The position numbers and the translations under genes were made by a program. The notes below the pieces were generated by a model. That model was not told the origin of the DNA. It made no database searches and saw only the letters and a program-made list of their open reading frames with translations. From contig AGIQ01000013.1 in NCBI GenBank assembly GCA_000230935.2, forward strand, positions 1 to 64,000: a stretch of DNA of 64,000 nt. The letters run 5' to 3'. Below, in pieces: positions 8,400 to 17,284 of this stretch (positions are counted from its first letter, which is position 1; the number at the start of each line of letters is the position of its first letter). This DNA is from Mycolicibacterium rhodesiae JS60 (GTDB lineage: Bacteria; Actinomycetota; Actinomycetes; Mycobacteriales; Mycobacteriaceae).

Positions 8400-9218
8400 A
8401 TGGCAGCGCAGTCGGCGGATATCGAGGCCCTGGTGGCCCAGGCGGCGGTGATCCTGGACGACGCGTCCAAACCGTTCATCGCCGGGCACCGGGCCGAGTC
8501 GGCTGTGCAGAAGAAGGGCAACGACTTCGCCACCGAGGTGGACCTGGCCATCGAACGGCAGGTGGTCGCCGCGCTGGAGTCGGTCACCGGGATCGGGGTG
8601 CACGGCGAAGAATTCGGCGGCGCCGCAATCGATTCCCCGCTGGTCTGGGTGCTCGATCCGATCGACGGCACGTTCAACTACGCCGCGGGCTCGCCGATGG
8701 CCGCGATCTTGCTGGGGCTGCTGCGTGACGGCGAACCGGTCGCGGGACTGACCTGGCTGCCGTTCACCGACCAGCGCTTCAGCGCGGTGGCGGACGGACC
8801 GGTGTACTACAACGGTGTCGCCCAACCGCCGATCGGGCACAGCGATATCGGGCAGTGCGTGATCGGTATCGGCACGTTCAACGTGGACTGGCGGGGGCGG
8901 TTCCCTGGCCGGTACCGACTGGCGGTGCTGGAGAATCTCAGCCGGGTGTGCTCGAAGCTGCGGATGCACGGCGCCACCGGTGTTGACATCGCCTATGTGT
9001 CGGCCGGAATCATGGGTGCTGCAATCAGTTTCGGTGATCACATCTGGGACCATGCCGCGGGAGTCGCGCTGGTGCGCGCCGCGGGTGGGATCGTCACCGA
9101 CCTGTCCGGCCAGCCATGGACCCCGTCGGCGCGCTCGGCGCTGGCCGCCGCACCCGGCGTGCATGCCCATGTCATGGAGATCGTGCAGAACCTCGGCCCA
9201 CCGGAGGATTACCTGTAA
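8400..9218 (+). CDS. impA: inositol monophosphatase family protein inside the his operon
   Basis: 272 residues with the Mg-dependent phosphatase signature: EVDLAIERQVV, the metal-binding DPIDGTFNYAAG and the C-terminal WDHAAGVALVRAAGGIV. In mycobacteria this gene (ImpA/Rv1604-like) sits between hisA and hisF exactly as here. The family hydrolyses inositol phosphate, and some actinobacterial members act as histidinol-phosphate phosphatase; the his-operon position makes either role credible. The stop TAA overlaps the hisF ATG (TAATG). Confidence 0.9.
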   Translation: MAAQSADIEALVAQAAVILDDASKPFIAGHRAESAVQKKGNDFATEVDLAIERQVVAALESVTGIGVHGEEFGGAAIDSPLVWVLDPIDGTFNYAAGSPMAAILLGLLRDGEPVAGLTWLPFTDQRFSAVADGPVYYNGVAQPPIGHSDIGQCVIGIGTFNVDWRGRFPGRYRLAVLENLSRVCSKLRMHGATGVDIAYVSAGIMGAAISFGDHIWDHAAGVALVRAAGGIVTDLSGQPWTPSARSALAAAPGVHAHVMEIVQNLGPPEDYL

Positions 9219-9991
9219 TGGACGTCGCAGTACGCGTGATTCCCTGCCTCGACGTCGACGCCGGCCGGGTGGTCAAGGGTGTCAACTTCGAAAACCTGCG
9301 CGACGCGGGCGATCCCGTCGAGCTTGCCGCCGCCTATGACGCCGAAGGCGCCGACGAGTTGACCTTCCTGGACGTGACCGCATCCTCGTCGGGACGCGCG
9401 ACGATGCTCGACGTGGTGCGTCGCACCGCCGAACAGGTTTTCATCCCGCTCACCGTCGGCGGGGGAGTGCGTTCGGTGGCCGACGTCGACATGCTGCTGC
9501 GCGCAGGCGCGGACAAGGTGTCGGTGAACACTGCCGCCATCGCACGTCCGGAATTGTTGGCCGAATTGTCCAGGAAGTTCGGCTCGCAGTGCATTGTGCT
9601 GTCAGTGGACGCCCGCACGGTGCCAGAGGGCTCGGCGCCGACGCCGTCGGGCTGGGAGGTCACCACCCACGGCGGGCGGCAGGGGACGGGTATCGACGCG
9701 GTCGAATGGGCAACCCGCGGAGCTGAACTCGGTGTCGGCGAGATCCTGTTGAACTCGATGGACGCCGACGGTACCAAGGCCGGCTTCGACCTGAAGATGC
9801 TCAAGGCGGTGCGCAAGGCAGTCACGGTGCCGGTGATCGCCAGTGGCGGCGCCGGTGCGGTGGAGCACTTCGCACCCGCGGTGCAGTCCGGTGCCGATGC
9901 CGTGCTGGCGGCCAGTGTCTTCCACTTCCGCGAGCTCACGATCGGCCAGGTGAAGGCCGCGATGGCGGCTGAAGGGATCACGGTGAGATGA
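9218..9991 (+). CDS. hisF: imidazole glycerol phosphate synthase, cyclase subunit
   Basis: A 257-residue (beta/alpha)8 barrel partner of HisH. The catalytic Asp lies in VRVIPCLDVDAGRVVKG; phosphate loops are VGGGVRSVADV and IASGGAGAVEHF. It closes the imidazole ring from PRFAR and ammonia. The start at 9218 is fixed by the family N terminus and the TAATG overlap with impA; an in-frame start 102 bp earlier lies within impA. It overlaps hisI by ATGA. Confidence 0.97.
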   Translation: MDVAVRVIPCLDVDAGRVVKGVNFENLRDAGDPVELAAAYDAEGADELTFLDVTASSSGRATMLDVVRRTAEQVFIPLTVGGGVRSVADVDMLLRAGADKVSVNTAAIARPELLAELSRKFGSQCIVLSVDARTVPEGSAPTPSGWEVTTHGGRQGTGIDAVEWATRGAELGVGEILLNSMDADGTKAGFDLKMLKAVRKAVTVPVIASGGAGAVEHFAPAVQSGADAVLAASVFHFRELTIGQVKAAMAAEGITVR

Positions 9992-10350
9992 GCCTCGACC
10001 CCGATATCGCCAAGCGCCTCAAGCGTGACGCCAACGGCCTGTTCGCGGCGATCGCGCAGGAGCGCGGCACCGGCGACGTGTTGATGGTCGCGTGGATGGA
10101 CGACGAGGCATTGGCCCGCACGCTGGAAACCCGCGAAGCCACTTACTATTCGCGCTCTCGCGGCGAGCAGTGGGTCAAGGGCGCGACGTCCGGACATACC
10201 CAGTACGTGCATTCGGTGCGGCTGGACTGCGATGGTGACGCAGTGCTGCTGGAGGTCGACCAGGTCGGCGGCGCCTGCCACACCGGCGACCACAGCTGCT
10301 TCGACGCCGATCAGCTGCTTGGCCCGGAGGTGACTGGCCGCCGCGAATAA
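9988..10350 (+). CDS. hisI: phosphoribosyl-AMP cyclohydrolase
   Basis: A 120-residue monofunctional HisI, without the HisE pyrophosphohydrolase domain. Characteristic motifs are VLMVAWMDDEALART, the YYSRSRGEQWVKGATSGHTQ block, LDCDGDAVLLEVDQ and the zinc-binding ACHTGDHSCF. It hydrolyses the purine ring of phosphoribosyl-AMP. Last gene of the coupled his operon; hisG and hisE are not in this window. Confidence 0.97.
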   Translation: MSLDPDIAKRLKRDANGLFAAIAQERGTGDVLMVAWMDDEALARTLETREATYYSRSRGEQWVKGATSGHTQYVHSVRLDCDGDAVLLEVDQVGGACHTGDHSCFDADQLLGPEVTGRRE

Positions 10351-10451
10351 CGCGACCTAGACTCGGGTCGTGGCGCCTTGGGAGGTTTGCGAAGCGGGGC
10401 TGCAAGCCCTGGTCCTGCCGTGTGCGGTCACTGATTGATAAAGGGGGGAAG

Positions 10452-10853
10452 TTGACCGCACCTGAAGAGATCGACATCAGTCGGTGGGCGTTTCGTGTCC
10501 GTCCAAACATCGAGCAAGCCGAAACAGGTTGGAGCGCATCATATCCTGGCACTGATTGGTCGATCTTCGCACCCACCGAAAGTGAGGCGCGACAACGTTT
10601 GCAGGAGGAGGCCGAGCGCCGCCGCCGGTCAGGCATCGACCCGTTCGAGGGCATCTACCGAAAACACCTCCGCGAAGCCATTCCCGGTGTGTACGCGATG
10701 GACAACACCCTCTATCGGGAGATTGCCCGCAACTCTGGGTATGACCAGATGCTGTTGCAGACGGTGTTCGAGGAATCCGAACGTCGACGCGCATCAGGGC
10801 AGCGCTACTCGCTGGCCGAATACCGGGCGGAACACGGCGACAATCGCGCTTAG
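10452..10853 (+). CDS. hypothetical protein
   Basis: About 133 residues, hydrophilic, Arg/Glu-rich and mostly helical by composition, with no signal peptide or membrane segment. TTG at 10452 is preferred because a strong purine-rich site (GGGGGGAAG) lies immediately upstream; an in-frame start at 10422 adds ten residues. A segment around AIPGVYAMDNTLYREIARNSGY and the repeated ExERRRxSG pattern (EAERRRRSG, ESERRRASG) are notable. I recognise no family. It lies about 100 bp after hisI with its own upstream space, so it is probably not part of the his operon. Confidence 0.55.
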   Translation: MTAPEEIDISRWAFRVRPNIEQAETGWSASYPGTDWSIFAPTESEARQRLQEEAERRRRSGIDPFEGIYRKHLREAIPGVYAMDNTLYREIARNSGYDQMLLQTVFEESERRRASGQRYSLAEYRAEHGDNRA

Positions 10854-10999
10854 GTCTCCAGTGCGGTCGCCGCGAGACCAGCGCTCGCGCCATTAGCTGC
10901 GGACCAGCGCGTTGATGGCCGAAATGGACACAATATCCACACATGTATGACCATGAATCGCAGCGATGCCTAAGGATTCGGCGCTTATCGACTCATATC

Positions 11000-11042
11000 T
11001 TGACGATCCAGTGTTCTGGTCATACACTTTCGCACTAAGTGT
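11000..11042 (+). promoter_or_regulatory. promoter and probable TetR operator for the P450-tetR unit
   Basis: TTGACG at 11000-11005 and TACACT at 11023-11028 are separated by exactly 17 bp. An inverted repeat ACACTT-N7-AAGTGT (11024-11042) overlaps the -10 box. The P450 start is 44 bp downstream and a TetR gene ends the same transcription unit, so autorepression through this repeat is the simple reading. Confidence 0.6.
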
Positions 11043-11085
11043 CCGTACCGTAGCCGATCCGGCGATCCCGAGGTGGAGACGATCG

Positions 11086-12339
11086 ATGACCGTGAACAAT
11101 GCCACTCCCAGCGTCTTCGAAGCCGGTCTCCCCACATTCAGTTACGACCTCAATGCCACACCGAACGACATTCTCGACGACCTTCGAACCGCGCAATCGC
11201 GTGCACCTATCGCGATCGGCCCTATGGGGCCGGAGATCCTGTCCTATCATCTGGCGCGGGAAATACTGCGCGACAACAGATTCCGCCTCCCGCCCGGTAT
11301 CACGCTGGCGGCGCAGGGCATCACATCCGGCCCGCTGTTCGACAAGCTGGCGACCAGCCTGCTGGGTTTGCAGGGCGCACCACATGTTCGGCTGCGCAAA
11401 CTGGTTGCGAAGGCGTTCACTCCTCGTGCGACGTCTCGCCTCACCGAGACGATCCACGAGGTGGTCAATGAGCTGATCGACCGGGTGATGGACGCCGGAC
11501 GCTGCGACGTCGTGGCTGACATCGCGCGCCCGTATCCGACCCCGATCATCTGTGCGCTGCTCGGTGCGCCGCGCGAGGACTGGCAGCTGTTTTCGGATTG
11601 GACCGAGGAGATCTTCAAGGCCTTCAACTTCCAGCCGGATGCCAACTTCGACGAGGCCCAGATCATGCGGGCCTGGGGTGAGCTCGACGCCTATGTCGAC
11701 GACATGGTCGCCGCCCGACGGAACAACCTGACCGATGACCTGCTGTCGGAGCTCATTCGTGCGGAAAGCGATGGCGACCGGCTGAATATCGACGAACTCC
11801 GCGGCATGGTCGCCGGCTTCCTGATGGCGGGCACGGACACCACGCGAAACCAGCTGGCGGCGTCGGTGCAGGTGCTCTGCGAGCATCCGGATCAATGGGC
11901 GAAGCTCGGCGAACAACCGGAACTCGCGATGCAAGCCGTCGACGAAAGCATGCGCCATTCACCGGCGGCCTGCATCGTGCCGCGAGCCGCGGTGGAGGAT
12001 GCCGAATTCGGCGGCTACCTATTCCCGGCGGGGACTTTCGTTTTCGCCAACAGCTTTGCGGCAAACCGTGATCCCGCGATCTACGACGATGCTGACCGCT
12101 TTGACATCGCGCGCGGGGATGTCCCGCCGATCCTCACTTTTGGTGGCGGTGCGCATTACTGTCTCGGCGCCAATCTCGCCCGCCGGGAGTTGGCCGAGGC
12201 GCTCGTGGTTCTCACCCGCCGCCTGTCCGCGCCGCATCGTGTGGGCCCGGCACCGTGGAAGTCTGTGCTCGGAATGACCGGCCCGACCACACTTCCCATC
12301 GAGTTCGACGTCGACGTATTGGCGACAGCGAATGCGTAG
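11086..12339 (+). CDS. cytochrome P450
   Basis: A 417-residue soluble bacterial P450. The heme-binding loop FGGGAHYCLGANLAR places the ligand at Cys359; the I-helix oxygen motif AGTDTTRNQL and the ExxR-type segment AVDESMRHSP are present. It would insert oxygen into an unknown, probably lipid- or sterol-like, substrate using ferredoxin partners that are not encoded nearby. ATG 11086 has a GGTGGAG site; the frame is open 120 bp further, but that part contains the promoter. The 3' end overlaps the TetR gene by 8 bp, forming a two-gene unit. No CYP family is assigned. Confidence 0.93.
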   Translation: MTVNNATPSVFEAGLPTFSYDLNATPNDILDDLRTAQSRAPIAIGPMGPEILSYHLAREILRDNRFRLPPGITLAAQGITSGPLFDKLATSLLGLQGAPHVRLRKLVAKAFTPRATSRLTETIHEVVNELIDRVMDAGRCDVVADIARPYPTPIICALLGAPREDWQLFSDWTEEIFKAFNFQPDANFDEAQIMRAWGELDAYVDDMVAARRNNLTDDLLSELIRAESDGDRLNIDELRGMVAGFLMAGTDTTRNQLAASVQVLCEHPDQWAKLGEQPELAMQAVDESMRHSPAACIVPRAAVEDAEFGGYLFPAGTFVFANSFAANRDPAIYDDADRFDIARGDVPPILTFGGGAHYCLGANLARRELAEALVVLTRRLSAPHRVGPAPWKSVLGMTGPTTLPIEFDVDVLATANA

Positions 12340-12952
12340 TCGCGGCTGGGCCGGGGTGACGCCCGCCTCGGATGAGGAGGCGATCGCCCGAATCCTCGAT
12401 GCGGTGGACGAGTTGGTGGCCCAACACGGAGCAGCGCTTCGGCTCGCCGACGTCGCTCGCAGGCTCGGCATCACGCGCCAGACCGTGTACCGCTATTTCC
12501 CGAATGCCGATGCTCTACTCATCGCGAGCTCGATGCGTACCGTCGACGGTTTCATCGATCAGGTCGTCGAACACGTCAGCGGAGTCAGCGACCCGGTGTC
12601 GGCCGTCGTCGATAGCGTGTCGTTCGGCATCGAGAATCTGGTCGGCGATCCGCAGCTGGAGAATTTGTTGACTCTGCGGCAGGAGGGCGAAGCCGTCACC
12701 TCGCTGACATCCGACACCGCGATCACCTTCTGCCTGTCGGTCTTTCACCGCTTCGATGTGGACTGGGAGTTGCACGGTTTCGACGCCGCCGCGCTGCGCG
12801 ACCTTTGCGAAATGACCGCTCGCACGGTGCAATCGCTGCTGACCGATCCCAGGCAACCTGCACAAGACGCAAGCGAACTGCGCCGCTTCATAGCCCGATG
12901 GCTCGGTCCCGCGGTCCTCTATCCGCGGATCGCTTCGCTGTCGAGGTACTAG
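12332..12952 (+). CDS. TetR family transcriptional regulator
   Basis: 206 residues. The N-terminal DNA-binding domain is clear: AIARILDAVDELVAQHG, then LRLADVARRLGITRQTVYRYFPNADALL. The C-terminal ligand domain is divergent. ATG 12332 overlaps the P450 stop by 8 bp, so the two are cotranscribed and translationally coupled. By context it probably represses the P450 promoter at 11000-11042 and responds to the P450 substrate. It converges with the ABC gene; the two stop codons overlap. Confidence 0.9.
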   Translation: MRSRGWAGVTPASDEEAIARILDAVDELVAQHGAALRLADVARRLGITRQTVYRYFPNADALLIASSMRTVDGFIDQVVEHVSGVSDPVSAVVDSVSFGIENLVGDPQLENLLTLRQEGEAVTSLTSDTAITFCLSVFHRFDVDWELHGFDAAALRDLCEMTARTVQSLLTDPRQPAQDASELRRFIARWLGPAVLYPRIASLSRY

Positions 12953-13743
12953 ACGTCGATCGCCGTCGCCTTCGCGCGGGCCGTCCAGCGGCCCTCGTCG
13001 TAACCCACCGTGATCGGATGCGAGAAGGCGGCCGTGACGTTGTCGGTCGAAATCGTCTCGCGCGCAGGGCCGCTGGCCACGGTGCGGCCGTCGGCGATCA
13101 GCAGCGCGTGCGTGGTGGTGGTCGGCAACTCCTCGAGGTGATGGGTCACCAAGATCGACGCGACGTCGGGATGCGTCCGGTCCAGGGTGTCGATCGTCTC
13201 CAGTAGCTGCTCGCGGGCCGCGACATCGAGCCCGGTCGTCGGTTCGTCCAGCAGAAGCAGATCGGGCTCCGAAATCAGTGCTCGCGCAATGAGAGCGCGG
13301 CCCCGCTCGCCCTGCGACAGTGTCGGCCAGACATTCTGGGCCTTACGGGTCATCCCCACCGCGGCGATCATCGCATCGGCCCGTTCGTTCTCGGCCGCGG
13401 TCGGCGTCCAGCGATTCGGGATGTCGATGGTCGCGGTGATGCCGGTCAGCACCACCTCACGAACGGTCAGCGGATACTGCAGCCGGTGCCGGGGATTCAC
13501 GTGCCCGATGGATCGGCGCAGCGTGGCCAGGTCGGTGCGTCCCATCCGGCCGCCGAGCACCGTCACCGTCCCCGAAGTGGGGAACGTCACCGCTGCACAG
13601 AAGCCGAGCAACGTGCTCTTGCCGGCGCCGTTGGGCCCCAACAGCGCCCAGTGCTCACCGGCGTGAACGGTCAGTGAGATCCCGTCGATGATCTGCTTGC
13701 CGTCGCGGCGGAAGGTCACGTCCGACAGTCGCAGGATCTCCAT
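12949..13743 (-). CDS. ABC transporter ATP-binding protein
   Basis: 264 residues with a full ABC ATPase: Walker A GPNGAGKST, signature LSQGERGRALIARAL, Walker B DLLLLDEP and the H-loop VTHHLEEL. The class resembles YlmA/ModF-like soluble ATPases. No permease lies next to it, so its partner is elsewhere or it acts in a non-transport role; the substrate is unknown. It lies 6 bp downstream of bcpB on the minus strand and may be cotranscribed with it. Confidence 0.85.
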   Translation of the reverse strand: MEILRLSDVTFRRDGKQIIDGISLTVHAGEHWALLGPNGAGKSTLLGFCAAVTFPTSGTVTVLGGRMGRTDLATLRRSIGHVNPRHRLQYPLTVREVVLTGITATIDIPNRWTPTAAENERADAMIAAVGMTRKAQNVWPTLSQGERGRALIARALISEPDLLLLDEPTTGLDVAAREQLLETIDTLDRTHPDVASILVTHHLEELPTTTTHALLIADGRTVASGPARETISTDNVTAAFSHPITVGYDEGRWTARAKATAIDV

Positions 13744-13749
13744 GCGCCG

Positions 13750-14214
13750 TCAGGCCGGCTTGCGCGACCGCAAGACCTCCAGCGCCTTGTCGGCGTGGGC
13801 ATCCATGTTGACCTCGCTGGAGATGACCTCCAGAACCGTGCGGTCGGTGTCGATGACGAACGTCGTGCGCTTGACCGGGATCAGCTTGCCCAACAGGCCG
13901 CGCTTGACACCGAACAACGTCGCGACGGTGCCATCGGTATCCGACAGCAGTGGGTAGTCGAAACTCTGCGAATCGGCGAACCGGGCCTGCTTCTCGACGG
14001 CGTCGGTGCTGATGCCGACCCGGCTGGCGCCCAGGGCGGCGAACTCGGAGCCGAGGTCGCGGAAATGACAGGCTTCCTTGGTGCAGCCCGGCGTCATCGC
14101 GGCGGGGTAGAAGAACAGCGCGATCGGCCCATCGGCCAGCAGATCAGTCAGAGAGCGCACGGTGCCGGTCTGGTCCGGCAGTTCGAAGTCCGTAACCCGG
14201 TCTCCACGTTTCAT
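13750..14214 (-). CDS. bcpB: peroxiredoxin, BCP/PrxQ type
   Basis: 154 residues of the AhpC-TSA thioredoxin fold. The peroxidatic Cys44 and resolving Cys49 lie in MTPGCTKEACHFRD, spaced by four residues as in atypical 2-Cys PrxQ proteins. It reduces peroxides with thioredoxin. Sequence and position divergent from trpE match M. tuberculosis BcpB (Rv1608c). Only 53 bp separate it from the trpE start, so the two promoters face away from each other in a very short region. Confidence 0.93.
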   Translation of the reverse strand: MKRGDRVTDFELPDQTGTVRSLTDLLADGPIALFFYPAAMTPGCTKEACHFRDLGSEFAALGASRVGISTDAVEKQARFADSQSFDYPLLSDTDGTVATLFGVKRGLLGKLIPVKRTTFVIDTDRTVLEVISSEVNMDAHADKALEVLRSRKPA

Positions 14215-14267
14215 GGGTGCAGGCTACGCCGGTCAACCCGGGTCGCCGGGTCTGGGAGGATGTATCG

Positions 14268-15788
14268 GTGCAATCCAACCTCGCCGCCACCACCACACGC
14301 GAGGAGTTCCGTGCGCTGGCCGCCGAACATCGCGTGGTGCCGGTGACCCGCAAGGTGCTCGCCGACAGCGAGACACCGTTGTCGGCGTACCGGAAATTGG
14401 CCGCCAACCGGCCCGGAACCTTCCTGCTCGAATCGGCCGAGAACGGGCGGTCCTGGTCGCGATGGTCGTTCATCGGCGCCGGGGCTCCGTCGGCGCTCAC
14501 GGTCCGTGACGGCGAAGCGGTCTGGCTCGGCGCCACCCCGCAGGACGCGCCCACCGGCGGCGACCCGCTGCAGGCGCTGCACCAGACGATGGCCCTGCTG
14601 TCCACCGGCCCGCTGGCCGGCGTCCCGCCATTGTCGGGCGGCATGGTCGGGTTCTTCGCCTACGACTTCGTCCGGCGTCTCGAACGGCTGCCCGAGCTGG
14701 CCGTCGACGACCTCGGCCTGCCCGACATGCTGCTGCTGCTGGCCACCGATCTGGCCGCGGTCGACCATCACGAGGGCACCATCACGCTGATCGCCAACGC
14801 GGTGAACTGGAACGGCACCGACGACCGTGTCGACTGGGCCTATGACGACGCCGTCGCCCGCCTCGACGTGATGACCGAGGCACTGAGCCAGCCGCTGACG
14901 TCCAGCGTGGCGACATTCTCCCGGCCCCAACCGCAGCACCGCTCGCAGCGCACCCCCGAGGAGTACAGCGCGATCGTCGAACGGCTGGTCAAGGAGATCG
15001 AGGCCGGCGAAGCCTTCCAGGTGGTGCCGTCGCAGCGTTTCGAGCTGGACACCGCCGTCGACCCGATCGACGTCTACCGGATGCTGCGGGTGAGCAATCC
15101 CAGCCCGTACATGTACCTGTTGCACATCCCGGATGAGGCTGGGGGAACAGCGTTTTCGATCGTCGGTTCCAGCCCGGAGGCATTGGTGACCGTCAAGGAC
15201 GGCTGGGCCACAACGCATCCGATCGCCGGTACCCGGTGGCGCGGTCAGACCGAGGAGGAAGACCAGCTGCTCGAAAAGGAGCTGCTGGCCGACGAGAAGG
15301 AACGCTCGGAGCACCTGATGCTGGTCGACCTCGGCCGCAACGATCTTGGCCGGGTGTGCGTCCCGGGCACCGTGCGTGTGGAGGACTACAGCCATATCGA
15401 GCGCTACAGCCACGTCATGCACATCGTGTCGACGGTCACCGGCCTGCTCGCCGAGGGCCGTACAGCCCTGGACGCCGTCACCGCCTGTTTCCCGGCCGGC
15501 ACCCTGACGGGCGCGCCGAAGGTGCGGGCGATGGAGCTCATCGAAGAAGTGGAGAAGACTCGCCGCGGCCTCTACGGCGGCATCGTCGGATATCTGGACT
15601 TCGCAGGCAACGCCGACTTCGCGATCGCGATCCGCACCGCCCTGATGAGCAAGGGCACCGCCTACGTGCAGGCCGGCGGCGGCGTTGTCGCCGACTCCAA
15701 CGGGCCGTACGAGTACAACGAATCCGCCAATAAGGCCAAGGCGGTGCTCAGCGCGATCGCGGCCGCGGAAACGCTGGGAGCCCCGTGA
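14268..15788 (+). CDS. trpE: anthranilate synthase component I
   Basis: 506 residues. The Trp-feedback motif LLESAENG is present near residue 55, and the chorismate-binding catalytic half carries PIAGTRWRG, DLGRNDLGRVC and SGAPKVRAMELI-like GAPKVRAMEL. It makes anthranilate from chorismate and glutamine or ammonia with TrpG, which is not in this window. GTG 14268 is chosen because GGGAGGA stands seven bases upstream and it reproduces the mycobacterial N terminus. First gene of the trp unit; the leader space is too short for a classical attenuator. Confidence 0.97.
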   Translation: MQSNLAATTTREEFRALAAEHRVVPVTRKVLADSETPLSAYRKLAANRPGTFLLESAENGRSWSRWSFIGAGAPSALTVRDGEAVWLGATPQDAPTGGDPLQALHQTMALLSTGPLAGVPPLSGGMVGFFAYDFVRRLERLPELAVDDLGLPDMLLLLATDLAAVDHHEGTITLIANAVNWNGTDDRVDWAYDDAVARLDVMTEALSQPLTSSVATFSRPQPQHRSQRTPEEYSAIVERLVKEIEAGEAFQVVPSQRFELDTAVDPIDVYRMLRVSNPSPYMYLLHIPDEAGGTAFSIVGSSPEALVTVKDGWATTHPIAGTRWRGQTEEEDQLLEKELLADEKERSEHLMLVDLGRNDLGRVCVPGTVRVEDYSHIERYSHVMHIVSTVTGLLAEGRTALDAVTACFPAGTLTGAPKVRAMELIEEVEKTRRGLYGGIVGYLDFAGNADFAIAIRTALMSKGTAYVQAGGGVVADSNGPYEYNESANKAKAVLSAIAAAETLGAP

Positions 15789-16384
15789 TCCGGATCGGGC
15801 AGCTGTTGCTGGTCGTCGCCGCCCTGCTGTTGTGGGTGGCATCCCGGCTGACGTGGGTGTCGGTGACGTCCTTCGACGGCCTCGGCCAGCCCAAGACAGT
15901 CACACTGACCGGCGCCGGCTGGTCCAACGCTCTGATCCCGCTGGCGGTGCTGCTGCTGGCGGCCGCGGTGGCGGGCCTGGCGGTGCGCGGCTGGGGTCTG
16001 CGGGCCGTTGCGGTGCTGCTCGCCGTGGTCACGCTGTTGCTGGGGTACCTCGGCATCAGCCTGTTCACGACGCCCGATGTCGGCCCGCGAGGCGCCGACC
16101 TTGCCCAGTTCCCGGTGGCGTCGCTGGTGGCCAGCGATCGGCAGTACACCGGTGCCGGCCTGACCATCGCCGCGGCGGTGTGTGCGCTGGTCGCTGCCGT
16201 ACTGCTGATGCGCGCTGCGGGCTCGGGGCGGGGCGCCACTGCCAAATATGCCGCGCCCGCTGCCCGTCGCAGTGCCGCGCGCAGCGAGGAGGCCGGCTCG
16301 GCCATCTCGGAGCGGGGCATGTGGGACGCCCTCGACGAGGGTGTCGATCCCACCGAACGACGCCCCGACACCGAGGGTCGGTGA
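15785..16384 (+). CDS. Trp operon-associated membrane protein
   Basis: A 199-residue integral membrane protein with about four transmembrane segments (near residues 5-20, 48-67, 73-92 and 126-146), followed by a charged cytoplasmic tail. It corresponds to the Trp_oprn_chp family (Rv1610-like) found between trpE and trpC in actinobacteria. Its role is unknown; a link to tryptophan or precursor movement is only inferred from its place. GTG start overlaps the trpE stop (GTGA). Confidence 0.88.
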   Translation: MIRIGQLLLVVAALLLWVASRLTWVSVTSFDGLGQPKTVTLTGAGWSNALIPLAVLLLAAAVAGLAVRGWGLRAVAVLLAVVTLLLGYLGISLFTTPDVGPRGADLAQFPVASLVASDRQYTGAGLTIAAAVCALVAAVLLMRAAGSGRGATAKYAAPAARRSAARSEEAGSAISERGMWDALDEGVDPTERRPDTEGR

Positions 16385-16462
16385 CGAATGCGCGGCCTAC
16401 TACGACTACCCTTCCTAGGACAGAAGCGATCACCAGGGCGGCCAGAAGGGATCGAAGTTCGC

Positions 16463-17281
16463 ATGAGTTCGGCAACCGTGCTCGATTCCATCATCGAGGG
16501 AGTGCGCGAAGACGTTGCCGCACGGGAGGCGATCGTCAGCCTGGACGAGGTCAAGGCGGCCGCCGAAGCGGCGCCGGCTCCCCTGAACGTGTTGGCCGCA
16601 CTGCGGGCTCCGGGCATCGCCGTCATCGCCGAAGTGAAGCGCGCCAGCCCATCCCGAGGCCAACTGGCCAACATCGTCGATCCGGCCGAACTGGCCCGCT
16701 CCTACGAGAGCGGCGGAGCCCGGGTGGTCAGCGTGCTGACCGAGGAGCGTCGCTTCCACGGCTCGCTGGCCGACCTCGATGCGGTGCGCGCAGCCGTCCG
16801 GATTCCGGTGCTGCGCAAGGACTTTATCGTCCGGCCCTATCAGATCCACGAGGCCAGGGCGCACGGCGCGGACATGCTGCTGCTGATCGTGGCCGCCCTG
16901 GAGCAGCCGGCTCTGGAGTCGCTGCTGGAACGCACCGAGTCGCTGGGCATGACCGCTCTCGTCGAGGTGCACACCGAGGAAGAGGCATCCCGGGCGCTGG
17001 AAGCCGGCGCCAAGGTGATCGGTGTGAACGCCCGCGACCTCAAGACTCTGGAGGTCGACAGGGACTGCTTCGCGCGGATCGCGCCGGGGCTGCCGTCCGA
17101 CACCATCCGGGTCGCTGAGTCCGGCATCCGGGGCACCGGTGACCTGCTGGCCTATGCCGGCGCCGGTGCCGACGCCGTCCTGGTCGGCGAGGGTCTGGTG
17201 ACCAGTGGGGACCCGCGCAGCGCCGTCGCCGACCTGGTGACCGCAGGAGCCCACCCGTCCTGCCCGAAACCCGCTCGCTGA
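16463..17281 (+). CDS. trpC: indole-3-glycerol phosphate synthase
   Basis: A 272-residue (beta/alpha)8 barrel. IGPS landmarks are VIAEVKRASPSRG, SVLTEERRFHGSLADL, VLRKDFIVRPYQI and VGVNARDLKTLEVD-like GVNARDLKTL, ending in AVLVGEGLVTSGDP. It converts CdRP to indole glycerol phosphate. Monofunctional: no fused TrpF domain. ATG 16463 follows AGAAGGGA; an in-frame start 75 bp earlier would add non-conserved residues. Confidence 0.97.
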   Translation: MSSATVLDSIIEGVREDVAAREAIVSLDEVKAAAEAAPAPLNVLAALRAPGIAVIAEVKRASPSRGQLANIVDPAELARSYESGGARVVSVLTEERRFHGSLADLDAVRAAVRIPVLRKDFIVRPYQIHEARAHGADMLLLIVAALEQPALESLLERTESLGMTALVEVHTEEEASRALEAGAKVIGVNARDLKTLEVDRDCFARIAPGLPSDTIRVAESGIRGTGDLLAYAGAGADAVLVGEGLVTSGDPRSAVADLVTAGAHPSCPKPAR

Positions 17282-17284
17282 GTC

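Noticed and set aside
14215..14267. trp attenuator or leader peptide
   Set aside because: Only 53 bp separate the divergent bcpB and trpE starts; no Trp-rich leader or competing hairpins fit.
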